NCBI GenBank assembly: GCA_017405375.1
Contig: JAFRAO010000042.1
Location: forward strand, 1 to 35,290
Direction of reading: 5' to 3'
DNA length: 35,290 nt
DNA from: a bacterium
Lineage (GTDB): Bacteria > Cyanobacteriota > Vampirovibrionia > Gastranaerophilales > Gastranaerophilaceae
The notes under the pieces: generated by a model
Seen by the model: only the letters and a program-made list of their open reading frames with translations
Database searches by the model: none
What the model was told of the DNA's origin: nothing
Shown: in pieces, positions 22,401-32,000 of the stretch
Numbering within the stretch: the first letter of the stretch is position 1
Layout of the letters: every line of letters starts with the position of its first letter
Position numbers and translations under genes: made by a program

Positions 22401-24774
22401 TGTTATTTGTATCAGTTGAATTAACTGTAACAGTACCGTTATTAATTATTAAAGAACCCTGTTGTAATTTAGAAGTATCTGCAAATGTCAGATTTGCACC
22501 GTCAGTAACAATGACATGTCCACCGCTTGCAGTCGTTCTATATCTATTGACAATACCGCCTTTTAAAGTTGTATCACCACCCGAGAATGTAACAGAGCCA
22601 TTTATACCTCTGTTTGTAATATCAGAATATACTGTTGTTCCGCTTGTAGAAGATGTTGCTGTATTATCTATAAATTGAACATTCTTTAATGATATACGAC
22701 CATTGTCGTTATAAATTGCACCGCCTAAAGCGTATCTATCGATGTTAGAAGATTTTGTTGTTACATTGTTACCTTTGAATATAACATTTTCAAGATTAAC
22801 TTCTACTGACGGACCTTCATTTCCTGTAATAGCTAAAGCACCACCCATTGCAGGACTTGAACCTTGAGAAATAGCACTATTATTCTCAAAAGTTGTATCT
22901 TTAATATTTAATTTAATTCCTTCAAGTTCTGACGGATAAAGATTTTCAAAATTAATCGCACCACCTTGTGCCGTAGATTTTCCGTCTGCAATATTATTTG
23001 TAAATGTTGAATTTTCTATATTCAAATTGTTAAATTTTGAATGAATTGCACCGCCATAGGCATAAGATTTGTCTGATGTTGCGTTATTAGAATCAAATTC
23101 AACATTTGAAATTGTTGTTGTATGTAATTGAGTGTCGTTAATTAAATTTTCAATACTAATTGCACCACCTTTTGCGACTGCATTTGTTCCTTGTGCATGA
23201 GCGTTATTTGCATAAATTAAGGAATTTGATATATTTAAATCTGCTTCCTGTGCTGATATAAAGCTTCCTTTAGCGTGTGCATCTGCTTCATCTGCTTGTT
23301 CATTAACAAATCCTGCGACAGCACTTATGTTTTCTGCTGTAAATTTTGTGCCAAAATGGTCTTGTTGTCCGTTAATTACGACTCCGTTATAACCTTCTGA
23401 TGTCAAAAATCCGTTTTCACCTTTTAAAACAAATTCTCTTGTAATTGGATTGTCTTCATCATCAACTAAAACCAACTCGCCTAAATCAGCAGTAAGAACA
23501 GTAAATGTAGGCAATTCGTATTCATTTTCATCATAAGTTGCAAGAGCATATTGCAAAGTTACCGCATCGCCTGAACGTTCTTTTGATACTAATAATTGAC
23601 CTTTATTATTAGGATTTTGTTTGAATGTATATTTATTAGTACCATATATTGTGCTTGAATCCGCAATTGTTAAATTTGAATCTACTGTTCCGTTGAATAA
23701 AGTTAATGTTCCCGGTGTATTTCCGTCTGCACCTATAACATTTACAACAAGATTTATATTGCCGCCTGAAACATTATTAAATTGGTCTATTCCAAGAGTA
23801 GCTTCTCTTAAATCAGCATCGACCATAAACATATTTTTGCTTGAATCTAAACTGATATTTGTGATATTTAAACTATTTTCAATATATTTATTTGCTGTAT
23901 TTAAAATACTGCTACCTTTTAAGGATAAATTATTTATAGTAGTATTTGCGTGTTTATAATCTTTTGTAAAATCAAGTTTACTGCCATTAGATAATTGCAT
24001 ATTTGTAATATTTACAACTCCTGCTCCTGCATCAGCTTGAGGAGTTACAATGTATAATTCAGATTTATTATCTAATCTTATGTCACCAACATTTACGGTT
24101 GCAGTAGCTGTACCATTTCCTCTTGATACTATTCTCATCCATGCTTGGTCTGTCAAATAAATATCGTCTCCACCAAGTGAGGAAGTATTGCCTGTGAAGT
24201 TTAATACAGCACCAGAGTTAGCAAAAATCGAATGAGTACCGTAGCTTGCATATATACCGCCACCCTTTCCGTCAGCATGGTTATTGGTAACTGATACACC
24301 ATGTAATTGTACAGCACCGGCATAATTTCCATCAGAATATATACCACCACCATTACCAGTTGCAGTATTTCCTGTAATTGTTCCCAAATGATCTTTATCA
24401 ACAAAGTTCCACCATTCAAGGTCTGCATCATCTGTCATACAGAAAGCGCCACCATTACCATTGGTTTTGAAACCGCTCACTGTATCAACATTATTAAGAG
24501 CCATTGCTCCTTCTTGGAAGTTAAATCCCGAATGGTTGTTTCCTAAAATGTTAAAATAATGGTCATTGGTTGCTTCTTGATCGTCATTAATTACAAAAAT
24601 ACGACCTGCGGAATTACCAGTTTGAGGGGTTAAATTTGCAGTAACCGATTGGTTACCTCCCATTATATATTGTTCTACGTCTGAATTGATTGCATTTTCT
24701 AAATCACTGCTTGCAATTGTCGGTGCAGTAGCTGCTAAAGATACAATCAATGCGGTTAATAATTTCTTGTTCAT
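19456..24774 (-). CDS. Pmp-like autotransporter, 1772 residues
   Basis: Type V secretion protein. The signal peptide is MNKKLLTALIVSLAATAPTIASS. The passenger is a long beta-helix with about eight GGA/GGG-I motifs coupled to F-x-N-N blocks (GGGIYSDG, GGAIHSKF, TFTNNIADG, TTFENNSA), the pattern of chlamydial polymorphic outer-membrane proteins. Then come repetitive N-G-T-I-T/N-x-S-x-L helix rungs. The last ~285 residues are an autotransporter beta-barrel (from RAEGWFRPYATFEKVG to GLQAGFTW). A ~28-residue polar tail follows the last barrel strand, unlike classical autotransporters that end on Phe/Trp. It should display an adhesin-like rod on the cell surface. It starts 35 nt after the pseudo-M48 gene and precedes skp. 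The barrel is nearly identical to that of the gene at 26099-34945. Confidence 0.93.
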   Translation of the reverse strand: MNKKLLTALIVSLAATAPTIASSDLENAINSDVEQYIMGGNQSVTANLTPQTGNSAGRIFVINDDQEATNDHYFNILGNNHSGFNFQEGAMALNNVDTVSGFKTNGNGGAFCMTDDADLEWWNFVDKDHLGTITGNTATGNGGGIYSDGNYAGAVQLHGVSVTNNHADGKGGGIYASYGTHSIFANSGAVLNFTGNTSSLGGDDIYLTDQAWMRIVSRGNGTATATVNVGDIRLDNKSELYIVTPQADAGAGVVNITNMQLSNGSKLDFTKDYKHANTTINNLSLKGSSILNTANKYIENSLNITNISLDSSKNMFMVDADLREATLGIDQFNNVSGGNINLVVNVIGADGNTPGTLTLFNGTVDSNLTIADSSTIYGTNKYTFKQNPNNKGQLLVSKERSGDAVTLQYALATYDENEYELPTFTVLTADLGELVLVDDEDNPITREFVLKGENGFLTSEGYNGVVINGQQDHFGTKFTAENISAVAGFVNEQADEADAHAKGSFISAQEADLNISNSLIYANNAHAQGTNAVAKGGAISIENLINDTQLHTTTISNVEFDSNNATSDKSYAYGGAIHSKFNNLNIENSTFTNNIADGKSTAQGGAINFENLYPSELEGIKLNIKDTTFENNSAISQGSSPAMGGALAITGNEGPSVEVNLENVIFKGNNVTTKSSNIDRYALGGAIYNDNGRISLKNVQFIDNTATSSTSGTTVYSDITNRGINGSVTFSGGDTTLKGGIVNRYRTTASGGHVIVTDGANLTFADTSKLQQGSLIINNGTVTVNSTDTNNTLDRLSVASGSSLTLNSAMVVGTDNEAGETINNGTITNNSDSFVIGKSGSESVGDRIFTNNGTINGEGEIELTYSTLDNNGTITNDVTLTKSEAVLNSKYENLTGNVTLSNAGATYNILSDSVTFDDANRIQGTAGKLYVGGNILSDAQLNYTGDVYLRNGAAVTLGNGDAFQNVGNLWIGTGEDDIVLATLNVLNGTPDALNYGNKLHLGQYSELGIDMDWGDTLSVDSTYINNSAKLNINKLDISNANGGDNYTFAVGAKNIVSLANVDLITATGMANSVTYNNGTGLLTAKRDTLANVVRTSDITDDENAYYNYSMDSNEQGSSTNSVIGNLKVQGNGNSIVTKGLIVGDVIDSGHVILKDTNISNVNATAGSGAILVNNDSTLTIQAEEHDVTLSGTTGANKTAIYMATGAGNPASTVTFEANNGKTITIDDDIISNNPNNQVIFNNGTINVNGVMDPLTAVNAGADVTRGGQDADVQWRLNGGTLTYLKDSYLNNPAKLNSMEFAGGNLDLRNGVATTIALNDLQITGASNLYVDADLAAGTMDRFTNVSSNPATGTLSVAGINLLSDAKANTTTINFTSDPNLMGNINYSGTALSRIFKYNVGYDNTNGNFNFTRSNTGSYTDFNPSVLAGSVAAQVGGYLTQLNSYDEAFYNMDMYMLMTKEQRQALKMKNHYAAADGGLLYDSTMYRQERAEGWFRPYATFEKVGLRRGPKVENTAYGTYMGGESQLYDLGHGWDGMWGAYVGYNGSHQNYNGVSIYQNGGTLGLTGMAYKGNFFTGLTLNAGASAGEASTMFGNEDFAMLMAGIASKTGYNWELANGKFIIQPSWLMSYSFVNTFDYTNAAGVRIDSDPLHAIQLQPELKFIGNLKNGWQPYASVAMVWNIMDDTKFKANDAALPEMSVKPYVKYGVGIRKTWGERFAGFFQTYLTNGGRNGVGLQAGFTWALGKDPSKVGDSHLNKTPELKKTEISLNNHR
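19486..20597 (-). repeat. Duplicated autotransporter C-terminal region, copy 1
   Basis: About 1.1 kb coding from NVGYDNTNGNF through the barrel. It is paired with 26129-27243, with almost identical protein (for instance FRPYATFEKVGLRRGPKVEN in both) and long identical DNA stretches. Boundaries approximate. Confidence 0.85.
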
Positions 24775-24809
24775 CTACTTCTCCTATATTCTTAATTCCA
24801 TTTATCTTC

Positions 24810-25619
24810 TTATCTATGCAGCAAAAGTGTCGTATAAGAGCTGTTCCACGGGTTCATTCCCTTAAACTTACTATTTGCCTGTTTTAGTTTCTTTTCGTTT
24901 ATTTTTGCTTGTTCAGTCAAAACTTTTTGTTTATCAGCTTCTGTTCTTGAAGCAATTTGAGCATTAACTACACCCATAGCCTTTTTATAACTTGCAGTCG
25001 GATATCCCTGCTTTAGTTTTTCAGGGAAATTGTAGTTAATATAATCGTAAACATTCATTATATGCTCTGTTGCAGCATCTTCGTCATAATCTAAATACGT
25101 TCCGTAAACCGATAAGAATGCAAGCGGATTATTACCGTTTTGTATCATAAAGTCTATTGCGGTTCTGTCTGCTGCCAAATCAACTTTATCCTTATTCAAT
25201 TTTTCATAAGAATAAATGTGTTTAGAGCTGTAACTCATTATTTCATTACCTTTTCTATCGGTTAAATGCAAAGTGTTTGTTTTTGCTTCCCCTCTTGCCT
25301 GTGTCGGCATATTGTTTGAAATCTTACCGATTTGGTGTGCAATAACTGCCGTTAATTCGCCTTTATCTTTAGCAAATTTAAGTTCCCAAGTAAACATTTC
25401 AACTTTTTTCTGAACATTTGCCAAAATAAAATAATCGTCAAATGTATCGGGTGAACTTGTAATTACAAATTCGGCTGTCGGAAGATGATTAGAAGATAAT
25501 AAACCTCTGCCGATTTGGTTGATTAAAGCTGCATCCTCATTTATAGGAACAGCACAGACGATTTGCTGTGCTAAAAATAATGCTGTTAAAACTGTTAATA
25601 ATCTGCTTTTTATACCCAT
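24810..25619 (-). CDS. M48-family pseudo-peptidase, exported
   Basis: The 269-residue protein has a signal peptide (MGIKSRLLTVLTALFLAQQIVCA) and the M48 metalloprotease core: INQIGRGLLSSNHLP, then GELTAVIAHQIGKISNN in the place of ELxAVxxHExGH, and VDLAADRTAIDFM in the place of ExxADRxA. The zinc motif H-E-x-x-H reads H95-Q-I-G-K99: the catalytic Glu is Gln, the second His is Lys, and the third-ligand Glu appears replaced by Ala. Proteolysis is therefore not expected. The protein might be a chaperone- or binding-type pseudoenzyme of the periplasm, in analogy to BepA-like OMP quality control. It lies between a small secreted protein (6 nt upstream) and the autotransporter (35 nt downstream), suggesting a role in that autotransporter's biogenesis. 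Confidence 0.78.
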   Translation of the reverse strand: MGIKSRLLTVLTALFLAQQIVCAVPINEDAALINQIGRGLLSSNHLPTAEFVITSSPDTFDDYFILANVQKKVEMFTWELKFAKDKGELTAVIAHQIGKISNNMPTQARGEAKTNTLHLTDRKGNEIMSYSSKHIYSYEKLNKDKVDLAADRTAIDFMIQNGNNPLAFLSVYGTYLDYDEDAATEHIMNVYDYINYNFPEKLKQGYPTASYKKAMGVVNAQIASRTEADKQKVLTEQAKINEKKLKQANSKFKGMNPWNSSYTTLLLHR

Positions 25620-25625
25620 AATGAC

Positions 25626-26009
25626 CTATTTCTTAATTGTTTCAATAATTCTGTTAACTCCGTAGAATTCCATTCTTTCTTTGTTATATTGTCTTTGATA
25701 TTCAGTTGCTCGTGTTTTTTCTTCATAACGAACATCCCACACTTCGTTTTTTCTGTTTTCTGCGGCTCTCAATTCGTCATAACAAGCATCAAGCTGCTTT
25801 CCTTGATATGCAGAGCATTTTGCGAGTGCGTTATTGAACTGTAATCTTCTTTTATACCAATAAGTCACATCTTTGCTAAACTTGTTTTCATTTGATTCAC
25901 AGTATTTTGGCGGACAAAATTCAGTCCATTCTGGTGCAAACACCGCTGCATTAACTGCCAATCCTGCCACCTCTACAAATAATATCGCTGTTGCTATTAA
26001 TTTTTTCAT
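25626..26009 (-). CDS. Small secreted protein, unknown function
   Basis: About 127 residues: signal peptide MKKLIATAILFVEVAGLAVNA, then AVFAPEWTEFCPPKYCESNENKF and a charged helical region (YWYKRRLQFNNALAKCSAYQGKQLDACYDELRAAENRKNEVWDVRYEEK). Four Cys residues in the pattern C-x4-C and C-x10-C suggest two disulfides. I do not recognise a family. The ATG at 26009 is preferred over an adjacent GTG at 26012. It is the first gene of the operon with the pseudo-M48 protein, autotransporter and skp. All four encode exported proteins. Confidence 0.75.
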   Translation of the reverse strand: MKKLIATAILFVEVAGLAVNAAVFAPEWTEFCPPKYCESNENKFSKDVTYWYKRRLQFNNALAKCSAYQGKQLDACYDELRAAENRKNEVWDVRYEEKTRATEYQRQYNKERMEFYGVNRIIETIKK

Positions 26010-26055
26010 CACTTCTTGCCTTTTTCTTTCTTGGTATTATCCATTTGTTTTATGC

Positions 26056-26090
26056 AAATTCCCCTCACCCGTTTTGAATGAGGGGAATTT
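26056..26090. terminator. Terminator after the giant autotransporter gene
   Basis: AAATTCCCCTCA (26056-26067) and TGAGGGGAATTT (26079-26090) form a perfect 12-bp stem with an 11-nt loop, 9 nt after the autotransporter stop on the minus strand. The T-rich tract is better on the plus side. Confidence 0.75.
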
Positions 26091-26098
26091 TTATTTAT

Positions 26099-29000
26099 TT
26101 ATTTTATTTTACTACTGCTCAAATTCATTTGAGTTTTCTTTAATTCAGGTGTTTTATTCAATTTAGCATCGCTTGTTTTGCTCGGATCTTTACCCAATGC
26201 CCAAGTGAAACCTGCTTGAAGTCCTACACCGTTACGACCACCATTTGTTAAGTATGTTTGGAAGAAACCTGTTAATCTTTCACCCCAAGTCTTACGAACA
26301 CCAAGTCCGTATTTTACATAAGGTTTAACTGACATTTCAGGTAATGCTACATCATTTGCTTTGAATTTTGTATCATCCATAATGTTCCATACCATAGCGA
26401 CACTTGCATAAGGCTGCCAACCGTTTTTCAAATTACCGATGAACTTCAATTCAGGTTGTAATTGAATTGCGTGCAATGGATCTGAGTCAATTCGTACACC
26501 TGCTGCGTTTGTATAATCAAATGTGTTAACAAATGAGTATGACATCAACATACTTGGCTGAATGATGAATTTGCCGTCTGCAAGTTCAAAGTTGTATCCT
26601 GTTTTAGATGCGATACCTGCCATTAGCATTGTCAAATCTTCGTTACCATACATTGTGCTTGCTTCAGCAACACTTGCACCTGCGTTAATTGTCAAACCTG
26701 TAAAGAAGTTTCCTTTGTATGCCATACCTGTTAAGCCGAGTGTACCGCCGTTTTGGTAAATTGATACACCGTTATAATTTTGATGTGAGCCGTTATATCC
26801 GACATAAGCACCGAACATACCATCCCAACCATGACCTAAGTCATACATTTTAGATTCGCCGCCCATATATGTTCCATAAGCTGTGTTTTCAACTTTCGGA
26901 CCACGTCTTAAACCGACTTTTTCAAATGTTGCATAAGGTCTGAACCAACCTTCAGCTCTTTCTTGTCTTGCAAGAGATGAATCGTATAACAAGCCGCTGT
27001 CAGCTGCTGCATATTGGTTCTTGAATTTCAAAGCAGTACGTTGTTCTTTTGTCATAAGCATATACATATCCATATTGTAGAATGCTTCGTCATAGGATTG
27101 TAATTGAGTTAAGTAACCGCCCATTTGAGCTGCAACAGAACCTGCCAATACTGACGGGTTGAAATCACCATAGCCGCCTGAATTGTATCTTGTGAAATCA
27201 AAGTTACCGTTTGTATTATCATATCCAACATTGTATTTATAAATCGGTGATAATGCAGTTAAGCCTTGAGCACCTGTGTAATTTACCGCATTCATCAATG
27301 TAGCATCGTTAGTGAAGTTAATTGATGTATTAACAGTCGGTGCATCAGAAATTAAGTTAAATCCTGCTACATTTAATGTTCCGCCTCCTGTTACTGCGTT
27401 TGTAATGGTGAATTTATCCATTGTTCCGTTTGCGAGGTCAACATCACCATAGAAACTTGAAGTTCCTGTGAGTGACATATTGGTTAAGTTAAAGTCAGTT
27501 ACAACACCATTTCTTGTATCTAAAGCACCGCCGTTGAAGTTAATTGTGTTCATCAATGGTGCTGTATGATGAGCAGGATCCCAAAGTATTGAATCGTTTG
27601 TATATTTTAATGTACCGCCTGCGTTAATATTATATGTAATTGCTTCATCATATACTGCACCGCTTCTGTTAACCGTTGTGTTAATATTAGCTGTTGCAGG
27701 GTCGAATGTTCCAGAGAAGTTAATCTCTTTTGCACCTTGGAAGTTAATTACGTTATCAACAGAAGATGATCTTATATCATCAGAAATATTAATTTCACCG
27801 CCCTCTGCATTCAATGTAACAGTTGCAGCTCCTAAAGTATCGTCTTTTTGTAAGTAAATACCAGTTCCGTTATCAGAGCCGTTAATAGAAACATTGCCTG
27901 TTGCAGCTTTGTATTCTAATTGGTTTCCGCCCTTAACAACGATAGCACCTTCTGCTCCGTTTGTTTTGATAGCTCCTAAGTTTACATCTTCCATTATCAA
28001 ATCAGCACCTGCTGCTGTTCCGTTACCGACTTGAATAGCATCTGATGCAGTAGCTGTTGCATCACTTTGAATAGTATTACCGTTACCTTGAATTTTTAAT
28101 ACACCTTCAAGAATTTGACCTCCGGCTGTTTCATTTTCTGTCATTGCATATGCTGCTCTTTCACCAACATCTGTATTTTGGATAGCATCAACCAATTTGC
28201 TCTTTGTTGCCGAAAGACTTCCTGTTGTGGAATTATAAGTCAATGAGTTATAAGTCGTACTTCCTGCATTTGCCAATGTTAAATCGTTTGAAAGTGCAAT
28301 CGAATTTGCAAGAGTTGTTGACATTATATAAGAATCTGTTGTACCTACAACACCATTCGTTCCTTTAACATCAACGGAAGTAACTGTTATACCGCCTGTT
28401 GTTCCTGCCAAAGCTCCGTTAATTTTATCATTCCATTTTGTCATAACATTAACTTTAGCACCGTCAGCAATTACCAAATTGTTTATTGCCGTTGCTGTTT
28501 CTGATGTTACAACATTACCGTTTTGAAGATTTAATGTTGTTCCGTCATTTACTGTTATTGTAGAAGCTGATGCAAACAAGTCATTTGTTGCACTTCCGAG
28601 TGATAATGTCTTGCCTGCTGCAACATTAACCGCACCTGTCATTGTATTAGCTGCGTTATTTACAACATCACCTGTAATATTAACGGCACCTGTTCCTGAA
28701 ATAACCTTGCTCAAAGTTCCTTCGCCTAAGTTCAAAGTTCCTGTGTTAGCAAGAGCATTTCCTAAGTTATCAGCCGTAATATTTAAAGTTCCTGAGTTGC
28801 TTGCAGTTCCTGTTCCTGTCAAAGCTCCTTCGATAGTGTTTGTATTTGAGAAAGCTAATGTTCCGCCGTTATTGGTAATAACAGTATTATTACCGGTCAA
28901 TTTCACATTAGATATATTTAATGTTGAACCCTCACCAAGAGTGAATCCTGATTTACCGTTCAAATCAATGGTTGATAAATCATCACCGACAGAGAAACCG

Positions 29001-32000
29001 TTTATGCTTAATGTTCCGACTGTTGTTCCTGCATCATTTGATGAAGTGTAAACATCAGTAGCAGAATCAAAGTTGAATGATTTTTCTATGAATGCATCAC
29101 TTGTGTTAATCAAGTTAAGCGTATCTCCTTTAGTTCCGACTTCTTGCCATTCACTTTTTGTTGTAGCAAGTTTCAGAGTATCAACAACATTTCCGAATTC
29201 TGATTTAACCGCACTTAATACTCTTGTAATTGTTCTTTCTTTAGTACCGAAAGTATCAGTCCAAGAAACATTTGCGGTTATTTCATCGGTTTGTTGTTCT
29301 TTTGTAGTTTTGTTATATGTGTTTGCAAGTTCCTGACTTATTGCAAGATTTGTATTGCCGCCATAAAGAACTGTTGCTTCAAAATCACGAACATTGTCAG
29401 CAGTTTGACCGTCAACTAAAAGATTGATTGCATTAACTGTTAATGTACCGCCTGTAGGAGCATTGTTTTCAATATTTAAGCAATCAACATCAGCAAATAA
29501 TTCTTCTATTCTTGCATCAATAGAGAAGTTACCGTTTCCTGTTAAAGTTCCTATGCTGAAACCGTTTATTACATTGTCGCCTGAAGCATCCAATGTTCCG
29601 TTATTGAGGTTCAATGTACCTTCAATTAATGCTTGAGAGTATGTTTCAGGATTGTATGTTAATATCAAATTATTATTAACATTTGTTGTGCCTTCACCTA
29701 AAATTGCTTTATCTAAAGAACCTGTCAAGTTCAAAGTGCCTGCGTTTGTGATTGTTCCTTCAAGATTTTGAGCTTTTGCAGTTAATGAACCTGAATTGAT
29801 ATTTAAAGCATTCTGCCAAATAACAGCATTATCGACTAAAACAACGGTTGCACCGTTGATGTTTGTTACACCTGAATCAGAGCTTTCAGCACAATCTTTT
29901 ATACCTTTTTCAAAGCTGATGTTTCCTGATTGAAGATTAACAACACCGCTGTTTAATATGTCATTAGTATTACCTTTGAATGATGTATTTACGATATTAG
30001 CAACGCCGTCAGCCAAATGTATATTATTTAATTCATCATCAATTCCGGGCTGAACATATATAGCAGCACCGCCAAAATTCTTGACATTAGGAACATTATT
30101 AACGGTTAATACCTGACCTGCTTGTGTAAATACACCGTCAAGCTCGTTACCGTCTAAATCATGACCGTTACCGAAGATTGTGAAATCTCTTGTCATATCG
30201 TCTTTGTAATATAAATCACCTAAGCCTCTTTCATCGTAGTTTACATAATCACCGGCTTTTGTAAATGAATATGAGGTGAGATTTTTGTTTCCTTCATCCT
30301 GAATAGCTTCGGCTAACGTCAAAGGATTCGGATTTGCCTCTCTTATTATATGCAATAAACCATGTGTATTAAGGTCAGGTGTAAATGTATATGTGAAATC
30401 TTCAGTTGTAGCAATGATTTCATCATCTCTTACCCTTACATTATTTCTTGCAGCACCATCTAAATATGTTGCCGTACTTATATAACCGTCTTTAGTAATG
30501 TTAATTGCTTTTAAATATACTCCCGGCGTGTCGGTGGTTGAACCAACCGAATTAACAGTGATTTTATCCATTGAATGTGAATCTGATGCATCAAAATCAA
30601 CAAGCAATTTGATACCCTGATTGCCTTGAGATTCCAGAGTAGTCATTTTATCAATGGTTACAACATCATTTATATATGTCTTATCGGACAAATAGTTTTG
30701 CAAAGTAAGCGAACCGTTTCCTGAACCAAAAGTTGTAAAGCGGTAATTTGTAGCTTTGTTATCGTTGTTTAAAAAGGTCAAATCACCGCTATGGAGATTG
30801 TAAGTACCTTTATAATCTTGCCCCGTTCCTGATAGGGCAATAACACCTGTTTCGTTGTATTGGTTAATTACACTATCCGCATCACCTGCGATTGTACCGT
30901 AAAATATAATACCATTTGATACACCATCTACACCGGGGTAAAGGTTCAATGTCGAGTGATTCAAATATATATCAGACCCTTTTCCTGTTGCAGTGTTTTC
31001 TGAGAATGACATAACATTTTTATCAATATCATTATATATATTTATGGTTGAATGGTCTGCGTAGATTGCACCGCCATTTACTGCTTTGTTGCCTAAAAAA
31101 TTTGTATCATAAATTGTCAAAGTTGAATAGTCTGCGTAGATACTGCCGCCGTTTTTCGTTGCTGTGTTGTCTTCAAAATTTGCATTAACAATATATGCAG
31201 AGCTGTTTGACAAGTCTGATGATGTATTATACATATACAAACCGCCGCCATAAGCAGCTTTGTTGCCTTTGATTTGCATTTTATTATTAACTTGTCCTTC
31301 TTTCATCAAAAACAAGTCTGAATTCTTTGAATAAATACCGCCACCATAAGAATATTCTGTTTCAGCACCTGCTGCAACTGATTTTGCTGAGTTATACATA
31401 ATATCGCTATTTAGAATTTGAGCCTTGCTGTTCCAAATATGTAAGCCGCCGCCTGCTGCTTCAGAGAAGTTTTCTGTCCACTCATAATGTTCTGTTTGAC
31501 CTGTTGACGGGTCAGTATAATTTTCCGAGTGATGAATTGGAGCAGTTTTTGCAGTTGCTATTACTTGGTTTCCTAAAATCGGTGTATTTTCAAGAGTGAA
31601 TTTTGTATCTGCACTTTCATTTTTAACCTTTTGAATATACAAACCGCCGCCAAAAGCACCTGCTCTTGCCTTGTCATATTCAGCTGATGCGAATACATTA
31701 TTGCTGCTTATTTCTGCTACATCTTTAATACTAAGACTTCTATTGTAATTTTTGCCATCATTTCCATCGTCGTTGTAGAAATAAAGACCGCCGCCATAGC
31801 CTTCTGCACTTGAACTTGCTTCGCCTGCTACTGTTTGGATTGCCGTCGTGTTTATGGTGTTATGTTTTATAGAAGCTGTATTTTGTCCGTCTATATTAAC
31901 AATTTTGTTTTGTCCGTAATGAGTATTAATGTAAATACCACCGCCCGATGCGTAAGCTCCGTCATTTGATTCAACACTTATCTCATTATCTGTAATATCA

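Noticed and set aside
20070..24546. Multiple 60-150-residue plus-strand ORFs opposite the first autotransporter
   Set aside because: Shadow frames of the long minus-strand gene with biased composition, no ribosome sites and no domain patterns.
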